Origin: Eleginops maclovinus
Lineage: Eukaryota > Chordata > Actinopteri > Perciformes > Eleginopidae
DNA: 64,000 nt
Direction: 5' to 3'
Assembly (NCBI RefSeq): GCF_036324505.1
Contig: NC_086368.1
Coordinates: forward strand, 21,310,378-21,374,377
How positions within the stretch are numbered: position 1 is the first letter of the stretch; each line of letters starts with the position of its first letter. Below the pieces are notes generated by a model. It was not told the DNA's origin and ran no database searches. It worked only from the letters and a program-made list of their open reading frames with translations. The position numbers and the translations under genes are program-made. Of this stretch, positions 36,401 to 48,400 are shown piece after piece.

Positions 36401-39400
36401 CGCGACAGGGAATGCCAAGGGCTCTGGAAACTAACAGGGTATACAAGCAACTTACATGAGGATTGCCATTCAAAATACAAAATATGTACATCTTTACTGT
36501 GCTCACATATTTCTTGTGTCTGTTTGAGACGAATCTAATGTGTTTTTCAGTGATAGGCCACAAAGCTCCACTGCGTCATATCTTACTTGTGCAGGCCACA
36601 GCAGCAAACACCCAGCACTGTCCGTAGCGAACAGGCATACAGGACTGTTTGACCCAGTTGCGCAGAATCTCCACACTTCCCTTCCAGAACATGGGGCTGA
36701 CACCTCCTTCATAGCCATCTGTCCATTTTCCCAGCAACACCCCTTTGTCGTCATTACAATTCACCTAACAGGCAAAGGATGGATTTGTAAATCCTTTTTT
36801 ATACACATTTTGAAATCCAAGCGTTTTACATTTTTTGTTTATAATGACATCATTTGTGCAGATGAACAAAGGATAAGGGTTAGGAAATGAGTACCATGGC
36901 ACTGAGCACTCTGGAAACATAGATGGGATTCCTCCTCCCTGAGTAGTCTTTGCCAGGATTTCGCAGACATTTGGGATTCATATCCAAAATCCGCAGACAG
37001 GTGTCCAGGATTCCACTCTCAAACTGTATAGAAAAACTGCTGATGAGTTGCTTGTTGCTGACACGACATAAGAGATGGTGAAATCATCATGGAGAGATTA
37101 GACATGTCCTTCAAAACAATACAAACAAGTGCAAACACATAGCGTGTAACTCTGGCATGCTGTCAAGCTCAATAGCTGCCCAAGTAATGCAATGCTTATG
37201 CCAGGCTTATCAAACTTTGTGTCAGATATCAAATAAAAGACAGGAAAAGATAACACTCCCCTCATGCTATCAGACTCAGACTGTACACTGTCAGATATAA
37301 ATGTCTCAGCCAATTGAAACGTCAGATATTCTTGATAAATGCACACATGTTCCTGTTATCAACATATGGAAGATTGAAACTCCTTTGCCACTCGGACACA
37401 ATGTTGGCTTTCAGGCTGGACAAAGTGTGTGAGACGAAGTGAGGCTGACAGTGTTGGTGTTGGTACCTGGCCAAAATTCCAGGGCATAGATATGGGAAGT
37501 GTGTAGCTGCCCTGAAAGATGATTCCATCCTGAGATAAGACATATTCTTCCAAACTCCGCTCATCTTCCATGTACACTGCATCTCCTGTTGCCAAGAACA
37601 ATAAAAAAGAATATGATGAAGGTCCTAATACATGTCTGAAGTGGAACAGCAGCGATCGTACATTTCTTTGGAAACAACACTTATAACCGCACCCCTGCAA
37701 TCTGATGGAGTTTATTCAAGCTTTATTAGATTTACAGATGCTTTGTAAACTTTGGGGAATTCCGGGCCAGCTATTTCCATCTGCTTTCATTATTGATGCT
37801 AAGCTTAACTAACTAGCTGCTTGCCTATATTTACCAGTACAGTGTAGATAATCAATCAATCAATCAATAATGAAGTTTCCCAAAATGTTTAACTATAGAT
37901 TTAAGGTCAAACAACAATTATTCATTAAAACTATTCAACTGATCATTCTGCTATATGTTCCGAGCTGCAGTGCTCTTAAATAACTTCTGTCTTAAGTCCA
38001 CTTGAGTATGACATTTGAACTTCATAGCACTTTGTAGCTTAGGATCGCAACACAAGATCCACCACACGACAGCTTGATGTATGATCTGTTTACCCACCTG
38101 AGCACCAGGGGTTAAAGAGCACGATGAACTCAATCTTCCCAGATTGCCCCAGGGTCAGGGTGTAGCGGCCAATAGGTGCGTCTGGGGCGGCACAGAGGGA
38201 CAAGGCCACCATGTCTCCGGGGGGGCTGGTGACAGTAGCACTCCAGCGTGAAGTGTCAATGCTGGCAGACAGACCAAAGGAGGCCCTGGTGCCATACTGC
38301 TCATAGGGCTTAGGACCTGCATGTGACAGAAAACTTAGTTAGAGCCCTGAATTCCCATTTGGGAAATATTTTTGAGTCTTGGCAAAGGAAACTTGCATGG
38401 TACTATTCCCTGTTTTCCCATCCCTGCCTATATTTAGTACAAACATCTCTGGAATCTCTTCTCATGCATGGACAGCTTCACTTTGTAATGGCATCTCATA
38501 ACATTGTATTGCTCTCAAGCCCCCGAAGTGACCTCAGTTCAGCTTTAGATTGTGATAATTAATGTAAACTTAAAATCATCTGTGTTCCTTTCAGTCCAAA
38601 CAGTCAATTTCTTCACATCTTCCACTGCGTTCATCCAACCAAAACAACAGCAGAACTTCTCATGGGTGGGCTTAGCGTTACTCTGATCCAATAAAACATA
38701 CTTGACTTTCAAAGCTAGACATTGCTATCTATGATTATACACATGCGTTCCTCTTGACATGAAATATTTCCTGTTTTAGATATGATGGCAAGTAGCAGCT
38801 CCCTTATCATACTCTGCATAAGAAGTTTATCCAAATATGGACAGAGGAGAATAGACAGATGTCTCTATTTACTTAGTATTCAAACAGCAAAACATGAGGA
38901 GTAAACTGTAACTGTAGCTTTGTCTTCTAACACCCACCGAACATTAACGGACCAAACAACAATACATCTTAAAGCTACTGTAAGTGCGCTCATTGTAAAA
39001 GCCTGTAGCGGTGTGACTGAAAAAGGAACCATGACAAATTGCTTATTTTTCCTCTACAGCTCCTTCCCCCGGTCATATCTACAATCACAATAGGTTTCTA
39101 AAAAAATTATTATATATAGCGTTCCAATGTGACACTAAGGTCCTGCATTACAGGGAAGTGACTCACAGGGATACTTTATAACATTTGAAAACCTTTACTT
39201 GAACTTCTATGTGTACAGAAAGATGTAAAAGTAAAAAGGTGAGGTAGGATTAGCACCTGTCTCTGCGACAAAGTCAAGAGAGCTGACTCCCGGTTGGAAG
39301 CGTCCGGAGCGAAGGTACAGGCTGATTGTGAACTTCTGGCCTCTTCTCACAATCAGACGATCCACGCCGTTGAGATCGGTGCGATGGTCGGTGTTGTTGA

Positions 39401-42031
39401 ACTCGCACTCCAAGTTCCAGCGTTCAATGTCAAGAGCTGAAAAGATGCGAGGGAATTTAAAAAGAGTTATTATTATATATATCTGTTATTATCTACACAT
39501 TACATATACATTTGGAATGTGTGTTGCTCTTCAATACAGTATGACTTATTTTCTCTTAAATGATTATTTTGGTTTTCTAGAACCAATAATGCATTGCATG
39601 TCACATAGCAAGTAGCTCTCTTTAGATGCATAAAAATGTGTACCATATACAGTACTATAGAAATCTATTTTGAGCACACTTTAAGCACTATTCTTGGATC
39701 TTAATGACATTTTATAGAAAGAGTATATGTTTTATATGTGAGTATATGTTTATTAAGTACTTTAAATGCCACACGAAACTCTTGATGAAGTTTTAAAACG
39801 TAAAACTGTGAATAACCAATTTTTTTTCAATGGCAGATTTGTAGTTAATGAACCAGAGATCTGTAGAGTACAAGAGTCTTAATCTTGATGTTGTTGCGAT
39901 AAACATGTTTTTGTGTATTGTTTACTTTCCTGGCTACAAGTTGATTTTTATCAAATTTAAAAAAAGGCCAAACGTTTAGCATTTAACTTCAAAGCCAATT
40001 TGTGTGGACTTTCTGGGTGGATTTAATAAGAGGTAAACATCTTTCTTGTGAAGTTTGCAAAGACAGACCCACTCCCTCTCTCCAGGGCACCTTGTGACTA
40101 AAGAAAATCCCACCCTTTGATTTCCTGTTTTTAGAAAAATTAAAGGTCTCTATATATACTGTAATGCATGCACTACCTACTGCTCCATGACATGTCAGGA
40201 GGTTAACGTCTGACCATATATCATTCAGTGGTGTTGACAAAAGCCCCCGAGACCCTCATGCGGTAGTAGTTTCAAGTCGAGGCTAGACTTGGGTAGCAAA
40301 AACTGCATAGTCTTCCTGCTGTTTTACATCAAGTCTGTCATTCCTTAGTGTTTCCTGTAGCTTTGATGTTTCACTAATCTTGTCCTTAGTTCAGTTTCTA
40401 ATTGAAGACATGTCAGTGTTACTAATTGCGGTAAATGCCTTATAGATGACAATGGGACAGCTGGAGATGGAAGACAGAGGATAATGAATGTGTATACTCT
40501 CCAGCCATTTGATATGTGCAAATACCATATTAAAAACAGCATGGAAGCATGAAGCATTATGCTGTTTAATTGCTTTTTGAGAAAAAAACATCTGGAGAAA
40601 GAAATACCTCACTTGGGTTTTTTTCACTTTCGATTTAAAACCACAGTGCAACAGCATGTGCCTTCAAAGGTGAAGCAGATGGTGTTCATGTGTTATGTAA
40701 AGCCAAACTGAATGCATTTTATGCAATGTGCAGTTTGATCTATAGGGTAAAATAACTCACAGCCCAAGGCTCCAATATGAAACGGATGGGCAGAGATGCC
40801 ATGACCCTGCCCTCCTCACTAACCTCTACACGTTGTGCGCACACCCACAGTTCAATGTTACTTTACCAACCATGATCTGCACAACCACACACAGAGGGAC
40901 TGTCTCAGCAAGCAGCACAAGCCTAATAAGTATAAATAACTGTGTAGCCGCTGGTACAGTAAACAGTGTTTTAACCCTGGAAAAATAAATGTGTTCCCCT
41001 CAGAAGTGAATGGAGTGTTCAGTTTTGCAGTTCACACCCAAGCTGACTTCATTGCTCCATCACAGACACTTTCAATTTCAACTAAATGCTTTGTAAGCTT
41101 CCAACAGATGTAAAAGAGGTGCCATTTCTTCATCAATGTGTTGTTTATTCTACCTGCAAATTCTGCAGTCAGTGGTGTAATATTTGTATTTGTGTAGTTG
41201 CTGCAAAAATACAATGAATAAACAGTATTTATATTATGACAGTTCTCTTCTGAATACTTCACCTAAAAGTGAAAATTGTACACCTTTGTTACCTTTTCTT
41301 CCATAAAATGTGAAACTACTCCTCCGACATGTTTGGTATGCTACACATTTTGCCTACACACACAGGTCAATGACGTAGTTCAAACTTTAGAGGTGTTTGT
41401 GTAGTTTTAAATATCTTTACAAGGGCATAAAAGTTAACTATTTGTAGGTGTGTTTCTGTGCGCCTTCCTATAAAGCAGTAGACTCCAGCTGCTTTCAGCT
41501 GCTATTATAAGGGTCCCAGGACAGCAATGATCGGCTCAAACATGCGGTTCAAACATTTTTAGATGCATCGGTCTTCAGTTGTCAGATGGTTTTGTCCTCG
41601 ACAGCATAGTAGTATGTGCAAGATGTGACAACTTTACATAGTTCAGGTTTTTTCTGGCACATCATGCCTATGCTTACTGACAACATTGTGCAACACTTTA
41701 GTGAACGTTTGACCTTCCTTCTCATTTAGGCTACTGTTCTGTCAGTGACTAGAATAACTGTACACTGCATTAAATACACTGAGAGTGAGTGCCTTAACAA
41801 AAACACACTTATAAGAAAACGGAGGAAAGAAAACTGAAAAGCAAAATTCTTGACTTGTAAAGTAAATACTTATCATTACAAATGTAGCGGATTTCTGTTT
41901 AATAACTTACATAGTTAGGAACTACTACACTATTACTTTATGCAATTAAACCGCAAATAGTTATTGTTGTTGTACCGGCAGTGTATGACAACAAATAAAA
42001 GTACCGAGAAAAACAACTTACCTTCAGACAT
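33338..42031 (-). CDS. tgm2: Protein-glutamine gamma-glutamyltransferase 2 (tissue transglutaminase), 13 coding exons, one apparent frameshift
   Basis: Exons in transcript order: 42022-42031, 39257-39436, 38098-38316, 37467-37585, 36895-37023, 36587-36764, 36298-36430, 35690-35793, 35367-35607, 34791-35066, 34542-34702, 34125-34261, 33338-33488; all GT/AG. Thirteen coding exons match human TGM2. The enzyme forms isopeptide cross-links between Gln and Lys, needs Ca2+ and is regulated by GTP in mammals. Domains: beta-sandwich about 1-130; catalytic core with C269 (YGQCWVF), H326 (NYHCW), D349 ([10 protein letters not shown]) and the transition-state Trp W233; two beta-barrels from about 445 to the end (...[10 protein letters not shown]). 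The coding length is 2,035 nt, one base over a multiple of 3. The extra base lies in a C5 tract (35371-35375); without it the length is 678 codons (human 687 aa). Tandem with the RhoGEF gene upstream. Confidence 0.95.
34125..35066 (-). CDS. tgm2: tgm2 beta-barrel exons (three exons)
   Basis: Exons 34791-35066, 34542-34702 and 34125-34261 encode beta-barrel 1 and the start of barrel 2. Landmarks are [38 protein letters not shown] and [14 protein letters not shown], all aligned with human TGM2. Phases between these exons are consistent. The first of them begins with GT TCT TAT GAG (GSYEERE) and needs one base from the previous exon, which conflicts with that exon's raw length. Confidence 0.92.
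35367..35607 (-). pseudogene. tgm2: tgm2 exon carrying a 1-bp C-tract frameshift
   Basis: The exon encodes the end of the catalytic core ([50 protein letters not shown]). It is 241 bp; homologous phasing needs 240. The surplus base is in a run of five C on the coding strand (35371-35375 on +): KYP should be followed by E and a split Gly, but the raw frame reads R and leaves two bases. Joining to the next exon then gives R-F-L-stop. Translation would end near residue 441, keeping the sandwich and core but losing both beta-barrels. A homopolymer sequencing error is as likely as a true allele. Confidence 0.75.
36135..36233. mobile_element. hAT-like terminal inverted repeat remnant
   Basis: The stretch ends GGCCGTAGTTTGGACACCCCTG, whose reverse complement CAGGGGTGTCCAAACTACGG is the typical terminus of hAT (Charlie-type) elements. 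A perfect 7-bp hairpin (GGGGGCC / GGCCCCC, 36191-36197 with 36204-36210) lies just inside it. No matching opposite terminus and no transposase are present, so this is a solo end or a short MITE inside a tgm2 intron (between the exons at 36298-36430 and 35690-35793). Confidence 0.55.
36298..36764 (-). CDS. tgm2: tgm2 active-site exons (two exons)
   Basis: Exon 36587-36764 carries the nucleophile Cys269 (codon at 36615-36617) in [12 protein letters not shown] and the transition-state Trp233 (GKWTDGY). Exon 36298-36430 continues through [23 protein letters not shown] to EMIW, where the Trp codon is split with the next exon that supplies His326. All residues needed for cross-linking are present, so the catalytic part looks under normal constraint. 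Confidence 0.95.
36895..39436 (-). CDS. tgm2: tgm2 N-terminal beta-sandwich and early core exons (four exons)
   Basis: Exons 39257-39436, 38098-38316, 37467-37585 and 36895-37023 encode [75 protein letters not shown]-like MPWNFGQ and [10 protein letters not shown]. These follow the human TGM2 beta-sandwich and the start of the catalytic core in order. All phases are consistent. Confidence 0.93.
39437..42021 (-). other. tgm2: tgm2 intron 1 (2.6 kb)
   Basis: The intron separates the 3-codon start exon from exon 2 (donor G|GTAAG, acceptor TTTTCAG|CTCTTG). No nested gene or obvious transposon was recognised. A large first intron with regulatory content is common in vertebrate TGM2 genes, but no specific element is readable here. 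Confidence 0.6.
42022..42031 (-). CDS. tgm2: tgm2 start exon (MSE)
   Basis: ATG TCT GAA G is followed by the donor GTAAG. The leftover G joins CT of the next exon to give Ala4 (MSEALDIERW), comparable with human MAEELVLERCDLE. The very short first coding segment matches the human gene structure, and promoter-like sequence lies directly upstream. Confidence 0.88.
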
Positions 42032-42190
42032 GACTGCAGGTGTGTTCTTTGACCAAACTGTGTTTCCAGCGACTCTGCAGTAGGGGAATATGTGTCTCCC
42101 CTCGCTGTTATCTCGCTCTTATTTGTAGTCCTCCTCCTCCCGCTTTTGGGCGTAGCGCGACCCTTCCGCGCGGGCACACACGTTGAGTTG
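42032..42190 (-). promoter_or_regulatory. tgm2: tgm2 core promoter and 5' UTR
   Basis: Reading on the minus strand, a GC-rich, Sp1-like stretch (GCGCGGAAGG...CGCCCAAAAGCGGGAGGAGG) is followed by a TATA-like CTACAAATAAGAG (42116-42128). About 85 bp further on is the ATG. This would give a short 5' UTR of roughly 60 nt. Mammalian TGM2 also has a TATA-type promoter. The exact start site is inferred. Confidence 0.55.
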
Positions 42191-43880
42191 TACCCTCTTA
42201 CAGAAATCTTCCAGTGATTCATTACAGAAGTCTGTGCGCTGTGTTCTCGGTTAGCCAAGAATAAGCAGAAATGCACTTTTTGACCTTGTGTGACGAAACA
42301 GAAGAATTGCAACAACATTTACTTAGAATTACATCAATGTAGCAATATTGATAGGAAGGCAATCAAAATTTGTATTTGATAAATATTTGACTCAAACATT
42401 TAGTTTGTGTTTGTTTCACTGTTTTATGTTATTGTATACACTGTAGCCCATCATGTTGGAATAATTTAGTCTTCAGACACATTCCTCGTTTAATTCCTAT
42501 TAATACACACAATCTTTTCTTGAGAACAGCTAAAAAATATTTTATTCCAACTTGCATTCTTTATTTATTTTCTTTCAATATTTTTTTTTAATTTATTATA
42601 TGTACCTATACCTATTTATCCCTGATGTCATATCGTCAATAATGTTAGATGTAGGCTACATGTATATTTTCTTGAAAAAGGAGAGAAAATTACAGCCACA
42701 CATGAAGCTTACATGTGTGGCTATAACAACACACATGAAGCTTACACGTAAATTTGGGGATGATGAAAATCATCAAGTCTAGAAGACAGTTCACTTTTGA
42801 GCTATGCAGTGTGGCAGTTTATTAACTGGTACTGTTATGTTCACTGCAGTTTTATCCAATATAAGGTAGGCTAAGGCTGTCTTATCTATATTTTTTAATT
42901 GTCAATAAACCCACGAAAGACGAAAAAAGGTCATAATCCTGTGATAGGCTTTAAGCCTAGTTACCACATGGCTACATCCATTGTTGTAGGCTACAAGAAT
43001 TAATTGAAACAAAGAGCATCCTCCTGTGATTCATTGGTCAGCCAGGTGATTTGTGTGCAATTGCGAAGCCATCCCAAAAAACCCCCACCTAAATAAGCCC
43101 CACTTTGCAGTTTTTGACATGTTGTCTTGTCTTCACATACCCTAGTTTATTTCAAGTAAAATCCCTACACCTTACCTTAGAGTCAGTCATATGGTTTGCA
43201 GCACTCCAGGCAGACTATTATAAACCACAAAAAAGAGTCTTGGCTCCAGAGTTGTGCATTACATCAGAAAAGTGATTGAGTGATTTTCAGATTCAAACTA
43301 ATGCCAGAGCTCTGTCCAGACTCGCAGAGTGGAAATGACTAAGTACCCTCACCAAGGCACGCACTTGTGAACACTTTTACTTCCAAATAACGTCGGATAA
43401 AAGAAGGTTTAGGGGAAGTGTGACTACTTTCACCTTTAGGAAGTCATTAAGTTCGACATAGGGTATTATTAGTGTAATTGAAATATTAGACTTTATTAGA
43501 AATTAGTCACCAATGTTTGAGTTTAAAAATGTTGCTTCTTGGTTTAGATGCAAACAAAGTTGTTGTGCGAACAAATACACACCTATGATAGGACACCTAT
43601 TATCACTGCAAATCAGCTATATTTCAAATAGAAACAAAGTTCATTTCAGTAAAATATTAGTTTATACAAATGTTCAAAAGAAAGGAAAGAGTGAATGTGT
43701 TTTATTCTTGAGGGAAAAAGTAGGACACGTGTTTTTGTTTGATAAATCTGTACAAAAGGCAATACATATGGGACAAATGAGCATAATGGTGTTTGTGCCT
43801 TTGTGACACAATTCTTCACGGACCTCAACTATTTACAAACTCCTCTAGAATCTGTAAGTTGCATGTTAATAACATTGTGC
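42191..43880. other. Intergenic DNA between tgm2 and the RhoGEF gene
   Basis: AT-rich sequence with no gene. It includes an imperfect direct repeat of ACACATGAAGCTTACA (42698-42713 and 42731-42746, period 33). The polyadenylation signal of the upstream RhoGEF gene lies at the far edge. Confidence 0.55.
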
Positions 43881-44212
43881 ACATTTTATTTCACCACGAT
43901 TATTAGGATTGTGTTACAAATAGCAGGGAAGAACTGACTCAAAGACCGCAGAGCCTCTATGATCCTTTGCATGAGATACGAGACTGGTTTACAGGTACTA
44001 TGTATAAATATGTCAGTTACACATTTTAAAATGTTAGTGTTCAGTACATTTACAGATTATTTTTTACACATTGTTTTAGTTGTGAGATAAAAAAGACAAC
44101 TATTTACACAGTGGTTATGGATTACAGTTGGTGTATAAAAGGATGTCTCTTTTAATGGTTTCATCTTCAACTCTGTCGTCAACAGATGGCTTTTCTTGGG
44201 TGAAATCCAAAT
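43870..44212 (-). other. kiaa1755: Candidate terminal (3') exon of the RhoGEF gene
   Basis: A strong acceptor (TTTATTGTTCTACAG|ATTTGG at 44212) leads into sequence that ends with AATAAA on the minus strand (TTTATT at 43885-43890 on +). It is open for about 30 codons in one frame (LDFTQEKPSVDDRVEDETIKR) and in another, but most simply serves as a 3' UTR exon of a longer transcript that skips the stop at 44671. Confidence 0.45.
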
Positions 44213-44340
44213 CTGTAGAACAATAAAAGTTTGAATTAACTTAAGAAGTTTATATTACACATAATTATTAACTGTTAACGGGAGTTATAGTAAATACAAA
44301 TTTAAGAACAATGGGTAAGGTATAAATGAATTACACTCAC

Positions 44341-44397
44341 CTTGTACTGCCTCACAGATCAAACTTCAGTTGTTTTTGCAACACTGGTGTTCTGAAC
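44341..44397 (-). CDS. kiaa1755: Candidate alternative C-terminal exon of the RhoGEF gene
   Basis: A 57-bp segment has a good acceptor (GCATCTCTCAG|GTTCAG) and a strong donor (TACAAG|GTGAGT). Spliced from an in-phase donor inside the preceding exon (AGCAAG|GTGGAG, exon border 44698), it would replace the last eight residues by VQNTSVAKTTEV and stop. The resulting TEV end fits a class I PDZ ligand. Its stop lies within 25 nt of the next junction, so nonsense-mediated decay is not expected. Confidence 0.45.
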
Positions 44398-44670
44398 CTG
44401 AGAGATGCGTAACAAATATGATTGAATATGAATCACAACAGAAGATGAATCATTGACATAAGGAAATTCAATCTGCAAGCAGCAAAAATACACTTTTTTA
44501 TTGAACATTTTTAATTGAGTGATACATTGAGTGATGTGTTTATGGTGCAGGCCTGGTATTAGCAAAACCCTAATTGTGCATTCCGAATGCAGAGGGCAGA
44601 GGTAGTTTAATGATGGATTAATCACTGGGTATTTTGCATTCTTAAAGTTTTCCATATTGTGAGCAGTTAA

Positions 44671-45497
44671 TCATTGGTAAGGAGCTCTGTACTCCACCTT
44701 GCTGCAGGGCAGGTCCTTGGTCTGGCTTTGTAGTTTAGTCTTGGGCTTTGGTGCAACTGGTGGTTGGGATTTTACTGGGGATCCTGCCTGAGCATTTGGT
44801 TTTTGGAAGACTGCAGAGGCTTCAGTCCCATGGGCAACCAATGCCTCTTTGATAGTCTTCATGGAGGCAGAAAGGGAGGAGGATTCCTCCACCTCTCCTC
44901 CAACAACCGATTGGTAGCTGTGACCGGAGCTGCTGAAACCACTCACACTCTCTCCAGAGGACTCGGAGCTGTCCACTGCAAAAAAGAGGAGGCTGGATTA
45001 TACACATATTTAATATTTAAAGGGTCCAATCCATCAACTAATAGGTAACTTTGTAACTGTATAGCAAGATAACTTTCTAAACTGGAAAGCTAAGGTTCAA
45101 ACACTGTGTCAGCAATCATCTTCCCTTCAGAAATGTCCATAGTTGCCCTTGACCCAAACCTGTGACCTTGTTTGATATAAATAAAACTGTTAAAGTATCT
45201 TCAGGTTTGCAACATTTGTGTATGAGTGAAGAACATATTAACTAAACTCACGCAATAAGCTGTGACTCCCACTCTCATGGTCCAGGTCGTCCTCCTCTAT
45301 AGCTCCAGAAAGCAGTGTGTATCCTCCAAGGCCCCCTGTAACCCCCCTCCGCTCTGGCCCACAAAGGTATCCCCTCGGAGACATGGAACTTCTTCCAGAT
45401 GAAGAGGAGGAAGAAGAGCTGCTTTCTGAACCAACAGATTTTGGTCGAACCCCAAGAAACCCATCCAATGGCCCAAGTGAGGACAGCACCCTGTTTT
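44671..45497 (-). CDS. kiaa1755: RhoGEF Ser-rich C-terminal exons
   Basis: Exons 45252-45497 and 44671-44975 encode a low-complexity tail: a run of nine serines after VGSES, the acidic [14 protein letters not shown], then further Ser-rich and Pro/Lys-rich sequence ending ...[16 protein letters not shown] and TGA. The DLPC near the end resembles the DLPCV terminus of human PLEKHG4. A polyadenylation signal (AATAAA on the minus strand, 44497-44502) lies about 170 nt after the stop. Confidence 0.85.
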
Positions 45498-48400
45498 CTG
45501 AAAGTGTGATAAGATCAAAAAAGCGTTAAATAAAGCATATTGTCAACTTCACAAATAACCATTCTGTAAACTAGTTAATAGTTGAGTTGATGGGTTGACA
45601 GGCCTATCAGAATCCAGGCATCAGGATCAACGTCAATATTACATCTTCACTAAAGAAGTGGTGAAGCCTCCCCCTCTCCTTACTTCTGACCTCAACTTCG
45701 CCTGGTGACTTACAGTGAGGGACTGTGTAGTGTTTTTGCCAGGAGAAGCATTGACATAAAAAAAGTTGCTAGCAAAAAAAATAAAAACAAAAAAAGGTTA
45801 AAGGCAGGCCAGGCCAGACTTGCCAACAGGCCACCGGGAAATGTCAGCCACTGGGCGGATAAAGTGAGTGCACTTGAGGTTGTTTGCTTTTTTCTTTAGC
45901 AGGATTCCAAAGAAATGGTAGTTATTAGTAGGAATTCCACTGTCATGGAAAGTTCTGGATACTTGATTTGGTGTGTAGCCAACAGTATACATATATACAG
46001 TATATTATTGTAAGATGTGGGGGGGGGGTTTACTTGTTGCTCATTCCCAAATGCTTGTCTGTCTTTCCTCTCAAATAAACATAGCTGGTACTTATTAAGC
46101 AGCATAAGTACCAGTACTTATTAAGCAGCATCAATAAATAATGTTAGCCTACAAAATTTGCGTTCTGGTGAAGAGGCTACCATAACTCATTCCCCTGGCC
46201 TGGCCAACGCTCCTGACTAAAACTAAAGTCATGAATAACTTGGTAAACCAATTTTACTGGCAGTATTTGCTTACCTCGTCCCATCTGTACATAGTTCACA
46301 GCTCTGTCATTGATTGCTGCATCACTGGGCTGGATGTCCATGAAGGGCTTGTTTCCAATACCCATGAACACTCTCTCCTGCATACGGACCTCTAAAAACA
46401 CATAAGAAATACTCAGTTTAGAATGTTTTCAAATCAGGAATGGACATTTAAGCTAACACAAGCAGAGGTAGAGGAAGTTCTCAGAGCTATTACTTTGGTA
46501 TTGAAAACAATACCATGTTGTAGAAAATGTGGGAATGCTGCTGTCATTATATCAACAAAGAAAGGTCCACAGGAAGTGCAAATGTCAGTATAATGAACAT
46601 CAACAAATCTCTATTGCATTAACGTCACAAATGTTATAATATTTGTAATGGACAGAACAGTATATTGGCATTTCATGGACATGTCATGCAACACCAGTGT
46701 GTTCATGTATTTGTGTCCATTTGTAGGTACCTCTGTTGTGTACGGCCTGCTCCCACAGGATACGCTCCAGGTCCTTGGTCCAGGCGTCCTTTGCCTCCCG
46801 GCTTGCCGCTTGAAGTGTGTATGTGTCCTGGGTTTTCCTCTTCCTGAACCAGATCTCAAAACACAGGCCGCTGTCACCACTGTTTTGGGTCATGCCTACA
46901 TCTGACGTCTAAATGGAAGCAAAGTCAAACTAGTCATGTAACATGTTAGTTTGAGCAGTTTGTTAAACACAAAACGTTCTCTCAAACTTTTGTCATTGAC
47001 TTGGCAGTGTTTCAGAAGATTTACTAAACTTCTAGTGAGCACAAAATAAAATAAATGTATGAATCTCAGAAGCAGACCGTACTGTCACTTGAAGTAAAGT
47101 GGAGTATATGGGACTCAAGCTACAGTGTTGTTAACCTGGTAGTCGAGAATGGCTCCTGACCCCTGCTTACAGTTGCAGTTCAAAGCTTATCTAAGGTGTT
47201 AATGGGTTTTATGCTGATTTAGGTGTTGGTCTAATGTATACTCTCTTGCTACTGTATGACAAAATTAAGTAAAAGTACTTAAATATTGAGGGAAATATAT
47301 ACAATTTATTAAAGTTATTTAATGTACTGCAATGTTTTGTTTTCTGTATTTAACATTCCAGTACAGTTCAATTCAAATGTTCTTTGAGATATTATTTCTA
47401 ATGCGTTCCTGTATATGGAACAGCCTCTCCTTGAACTTACGCAATTTGGAATATTCCTCAAGTATTGACGTCTGTAGATAATAAGTAGGTGTAATGCAAG
47501 ATATTTCACATTTATTTAGGGTGTTATCCTGTTAGAACAAAAGTGGAAGCAGTAGTAATACTAAGGTGTTACCTATTATTGCTTAATTTATTGCTGCTTC
47601 TTGTTAACATGAACACAGTTAAACACACATCAAGTTGTTCATGTTTAGCAATATGTGTACCTTAAATGACTGTTTGTAGATATAGGTTTCATTTCCTACA
47701 TCCGTCTTCCTGGTTTTGCTAAAGAGAATGAGTTCTTGGAAGAGAAAAATGTGGCGTAAACATTTTTTCTTCCGGAATGTGACCAAGAACTCATCCTGCC
47801 GAATAAGCTGCCCCTGCTCCTTCAAATTAACCTGCAGTACACAAAAAAAAGAGATTATGGAGGTTATGTATGGTATTCAACCAAAAGAGATAGAAAACAC
47901 CAACTTCCACTGTACAAATTCTTTAGCAAAATGATATGCAATCAGCTTTTTCTCCAAAAAATAACAAGTTAGATTTTAAATTCAGCTGATGAAGACACAA
48001 AAAACACATGGACTTAGGCAATTTCAGTTAACATCACTACAAAATATTATGAACTTTAATAACATTTATGACAATGTACGGAGACAATAACCTTTCTAAG
48101 CTAACCTACACAATGCAAATCTGTAATTGTTATTATTGAAGCTCTTTTGGTAATGGAACACATCCCACGCACACAGCACCTCCCTTCACATTCCAGGGGA
48201 TTGAACTATAATTCTTTCTCTATAATGAATCTATTTTATTGCTTCTGTCCCAGATGAATCATCGTTGACTTACAGGATTGCACAAATCCACAATGATGAA
48301 TGTTTTGGAGAACCATACCTCTTCCCCTCATTTTCACTGGAAATAACTGTAATGGATGAATGCTGTCCTCTTGTCTTGTCCAAATATGCTTGCGCCATCA

